NCBI GenBank assembly: GCA_036245095.1
Contig: BSWA01000004.1
Coordinates: 1 to 34,359, forward strand
Origin: Improbicoccus devescovinae
Lineage (GTDB): Bacteria; Bacillota; Clostridia; Oscillospirales; Acutalibacteraceae
DNA length: 34,359 nucleotides
Direction: 5' to 3'
The notes beneath the pieces were generated by a model. That model saw only the letters and a list, made by a program, of their open reading frames with translations, had not been told where the DNA came from and made no database searches. Shown in pieces: positions 32,148 to 34,359 of this stretch; the first letter of the stretch is position 1; every line of letters begins with the position of its first letter. A program made the translations under genes and the position numbers.

Positions 32148-33390
32148 ATGCAATTAATTAAAACGATTCTTTTGTTCGAAAGCAGAATAAATTTTGATTC
32201 ATATTGCCAATACATAGAATTTCAAAGAGAAAGTAGTAAACAGTTCTATTTTCCAAGAAGAAAAGTTCTGAAAAGCATTGCTAATGATATGAATTCTCTC
32301 GTTGATGGCGGCCTAGAACTTTTAAGTATCAGTATGCCTCCTGGAACAGGCAAAAGTACACTTGGAATATTTCTTTTTAAGCTGGGTTATGGGTAAAAAT
32401 CCTAATGCTCCGAATCTTGTAAGTGCACACAGTGGGACACTCACAAGAAGCTTTTACGATGGAGTTTTGGGTATAATTTCAAACCCTGAATATCTCTGGA
32501 AAGATGTGTTCCCCAAACAACATAAGAATTATCACAAATGCCAAAGATGAAACCATAGATTTAAACGAAATAAGAAGATTTAGTTCTTTAACTTGTAGAG
32601 CGATAAATGCCAGTTTAACAGGTGCTGCACGATGTGAGGGTATTTTGTACTGTGATGACCTTTGCAGTGGCATAGAAGAAGCTTTAAACCGAGAAAGAAT
32701 GGAGAGCTTATGGGTCAAATATACAAATGATTTAAAATCAAGAAAAAAGATGAGTTCAAAAGAACTTCACATCGCTACAAGATGGACAGTTCATGATGTA
32801 ATAGGAAAACTCGAAATAGAATATGCAGACAAAGAAAACGTTAAATTTATAAGCATTCCAGCAATTAATGAGACAGGAGAAAGCAATTTCAATTATGATT
32901 TCAAATTAGGGTTTGATAAAAAATATTTTTTAGACATGAAACGCCAGCTAGATGAAGCAAGTTTCTCGGCTTTATACATGAATGAACCTTTCGAAAGAGA
33001 AGGTATACTTTTCAGAGAATCAGAGCTTAGAAGATATTTTGAACTCCCTGATGAAGAACCAGATTCAATAATAAGCATCTGCGATTGTAAAGAACATAGG
33101 TGGTGACTATCTATTTTTGCCTATAGCTTATGTTTTTTGGCCATGATTACTACATTGAAGACTGTGTCTGTAATAACGGAGACTTAGGGATTCTTGATGG
33201 CATCGTAACAAGTATATTTTTAAACAAACACAAAGTAAAAGCCTGCAGATTTGAATCAAATGCATGCCCAGTGGTGCAAGATTTGCCAGAAAAAATCCAA
33301 AAGCATGATAAAAAGATAGTAGGCGGTAATACTCACATAAACGGAAGAATTGAACTTTACGATTCTTCAAACAAACTTATTTGCGATCTC
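32148..33390 (+). pseudogene. Phage terminase large subunit, three frameshifts
   Basis: Frames at 32148, 32384, 32518 and 33110 join into one protein of about 415 residues. Walker A is in LLSISMPPGTGKSTLGIFLF. Then come GKNPNAPNLVSAHSGTLTRS, a Walker B-like GILYCDDLCSGIEEAL, the coupling motif SSKELHIATRW, and the start of the nuclease domain (SICDCKEH, then GGDYLFLPIAYVFGHDYYIE). The Asp of ICDCK and of YLFLPI... are the expected RNase H-like positions. Breaks near 32390, 32515 and 33100 and a cut end at about 33390 make it non-functional. It packaged DNA for the prophage that entered at ssrA or a relative. Confidence 0.8.
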
Positions 33391-33631
33391 AATTGCCGTA
33401 TTTTTCTTTTTGCTTTTTGTGGTGCAACTGCCGTGGTGTTGACCGAGAAAGATAACGCGAGGAAGTATTTCCGACCGAGAAAATACGTTAGTATTTTCGA
33501 TAGTATCTATATTTTATTGTTTTGTTTGGTTTGGTATAGTCTTTGGATTGCTCGTTCCCTGTGAGTTATCGTGTGATGATGTCTGCGTGTGATTCGATGG
33601 ACGGATTTCGTTCATCAAACCACTCTCACAA
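33391..33631 (-). other. Fragments of a replisome-organizer gene around an unrecognised insert
   Basis: On the minus strand, 33600-33625 repeats the coding start found at 1864-1890 (WFDERNP), and 33385-33420 resembles the next codons (PQK...TAIKS). The roughly 180 bases between are absent from the copy at 1390-1905. They contain a hairpin GAAAATAC-gtta-GTATTTTC (33479-33498) and no gene. The terminase pseudogene ends here, so two phage regions are fused. Confidence 0.4.
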
Positions 33632-34061
33632 CTATCCAATGGAATCACTTTGTTCAAGAGAAATTACCGGTTTTTTGTGGGAAGATTTATTTTTGTATTC
33701 TGTTTTACCGTGATTTACATCGAATAAATCGTTTTCAGTAATTTCGAATAACGCCATGTACAAATATCGTCTTAAATACGTTTGCATCCCGCCGATCGCC
33801 TGTATCGCATTTGCTCCGCGGATTTCTAATTTTTCAATCGGGCATTTAACTGTTATTTTTGGAGGTTTTTCTAGATCTTCTTTATTTTCAGAATCAAACA
33901 CAAATAAATTTGCATAATTTTCATCAAAAGTAATTTGAGTAAAAATTTTATATTTATCGCAAAGCCTGATTATATGCGGTTTGAAATAAGGTAGAAAGAC
34001 ACTATTTATAGATAGCTTCCTATTTGTAACAGAGTAATAACCAATTTTATAGGCCGATTGT
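33632..34061 (-). pseudogene. ERF-type single-strand annealing recombinase remnant
   Basis: An open frame of about 140 codons without a clear start at its 5' end. It reads AYKIGYYSVTNRKLSINSVF, FKPHIIRLCDKYKIFTQITF, then KITVKCPIEKLEIRGANAIQ and AIGGMQTYLRRYLYMALFEI, TENDLFD. The G...TYLRRYLYM...EI.E.D..D block is the signature of phage ERF proteins, which anneal single strands in recombination. An ATG at 33901 would start only the last 89 codons. The 5' end and the C-terminus after KTEYKNKSS look cut. It fits the replication/recombination module whose other parts are at 1-3 kb. Confidence 0.6.
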
Positions 34062-34112
34062 TATGAATTTATTTTGAAATAAATTCGGAATCTTGTGTTT
34101 TTTATAAAAAAA

Positions 34113-34155
34113 TTAGCAATTGATTGTTGACACTGCTAATTATTATTTGTAACAT
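34113..34155 (+). promoter_or_regulatory. CIRCE-like operator overlapping the hsp20 promoter
   Basis: TTAGCAATT, nine bases, CACTGCTAA (34113-34139) has the exact 9-9-9 layout of CIRCE (TTAGCACTC-N9-GAGTGCTAA), with 14 of 18 positions kept. TTGACA (34127-34132) inside it and TAACAT (34150-34155), 17 bp apart, form the promoter. HrcA repression of hsp20 is likely. Confidence 0.6.
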
Positions 34156-34235
34156 TACAGCATTAGAAAAGATTTCTAGCCTAATGACTAAGTTTCTTTT
34201 CTGAAATATTTGTATTTTTTTGGAGGAGATGTCGT

Positions 34236-34359
34236 ATGAAGTATTTTCTTGGTAATCGTGATCCTAATATTTGGGATTTAGATTTATTCGATTTCCCTGT
34301 AAATCCACATCTAGATCATAATATTATGAAGACCGATATTATCGAGCTTGAGGATGGAT
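34236..34359 (+). CDS. Hsp20/alpha-crystallin small heat shock protein, 5' part
   Basis: The first 41 codons (MKYFLGNRDPNIWDLDLFDF, then MKTDIIELEDG) match bacterial Hsp20: an aromatic, poorly conserved N-terminal arm with DLFDF, then M.TDI.E..DG, the start of the alpha-crystallin domain. Holds unfolding proteins without ATP. GGAGGAG lies 7 bases before the ATG. The long leader (about 75 bases) contains CATTAG and CTAATG that can pair, and the operator above indicates heat control. The gene runs past the window end. Small heat shock proteins are often kept and highly expressed in host-restricted bacteria. Confidence 0.75.
   Translation, partial: MKYFLGNRDPNIWDLDLFDFPVNPHLDHNIMKTDIIELEDG

Noticed and set aside
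1..34359. tRNA or rRNA genes
   Set aside because: Scanning for TPsiC-arm words such as GGTTCAAATCC found only the tRNA-like end of tmRNA; no rRNA signature stretches were seen.

Overview
The window is AT-rich bacterial DNA of Bacillota/Clostridia character. It has dnaA, an archaeal-type asd, smpB and its partner tmRNA, AGGAGG-type ribosome sites, consensus sigma-A promoters, a degenerate CIRCE heat-shock operator, TnpX/TnpW-type recombinase genes and phage genes of clostridial type. Insertion sequences are dense, phage genes are broken, and two proteins look built to act on eukaryotic cells. Together these suggest a host-associated, probably intracellular symbiont with an eroding genome. A clostridial symbiont of gut protists would fit, but that is inference.

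Layout. 1-3.1 kb: a partial Rpn/PDDEXK nuclease gene and leftovers of a prophage replication module (HTH regulator, replisome protein, rusA, small membrane protein) broken by an IS427-type IS5 element. 3.4-5.75 kb: a truncated MerR regulator with a textbook 19-bp-spacer MerR promoter, then three overlapping genes (GIY-YIG protein, P-loop kinase, Nif3-like protein). 5.77-6.75 kb: remnants of a membrane protein and of IS5-family transposases. 7-11.2 kb: core genes asd-smpB and dnaA, separated by a complete IS5-type element (copy A). 11.2-13.8 kb: a MITE-like repeat, a DUF2007-methyltransferase fusion, and a BRO/antirepressor gene cut by IS copy B. 13.9-15.3 kb: a two-ORF locus with a double-glycine-type leader and a macrodomain-like module, probably a frameshifted secreted effector. 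15.4-18.6 kb: a second IS427-type copy, then tnpW and a large TnpX-like serine recombinase.

18.8-28.3 kb is the most interesting part. It holds a contractile-injection-system fragment: a gp19-like tail tube protein with a coiled-coil extension, a 742-residue Lys/Asn-rich protein of unknown role, and a gpD/VgrG-like hub. It is followed, under its own perfect consensus promoter, by a 1536-residue protein with alternating ~100-residue modules and a C-terminal ubiquitin-like domain. Tube, unknown protein and hub follow the order seen in extracellular contractile injection systems; sheath, baseplate and ATPase genes are absent. The giant protein and the macrodomain locus are candidate effectors for host manipulation.

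28.5-34.36 kb: IS copy C, an older IS fragment, and ssrA (tmRNA) with an unusually long predicted 28-codon tag. The remnant of a serine integrase gene reads into the 3' end of ssrA, marking it as a phage or island attachment site. A decayed prophage follows (tail-protein start, IS copy D, nested IS fragments, terminase pseudogene, replisome fragments, ERF-type recombinase remnant). The window ends in an hsp20 gene behind a CIRCE-like operator. smpB and ssrA form one trans-translation system although they lie 21 kb apart.
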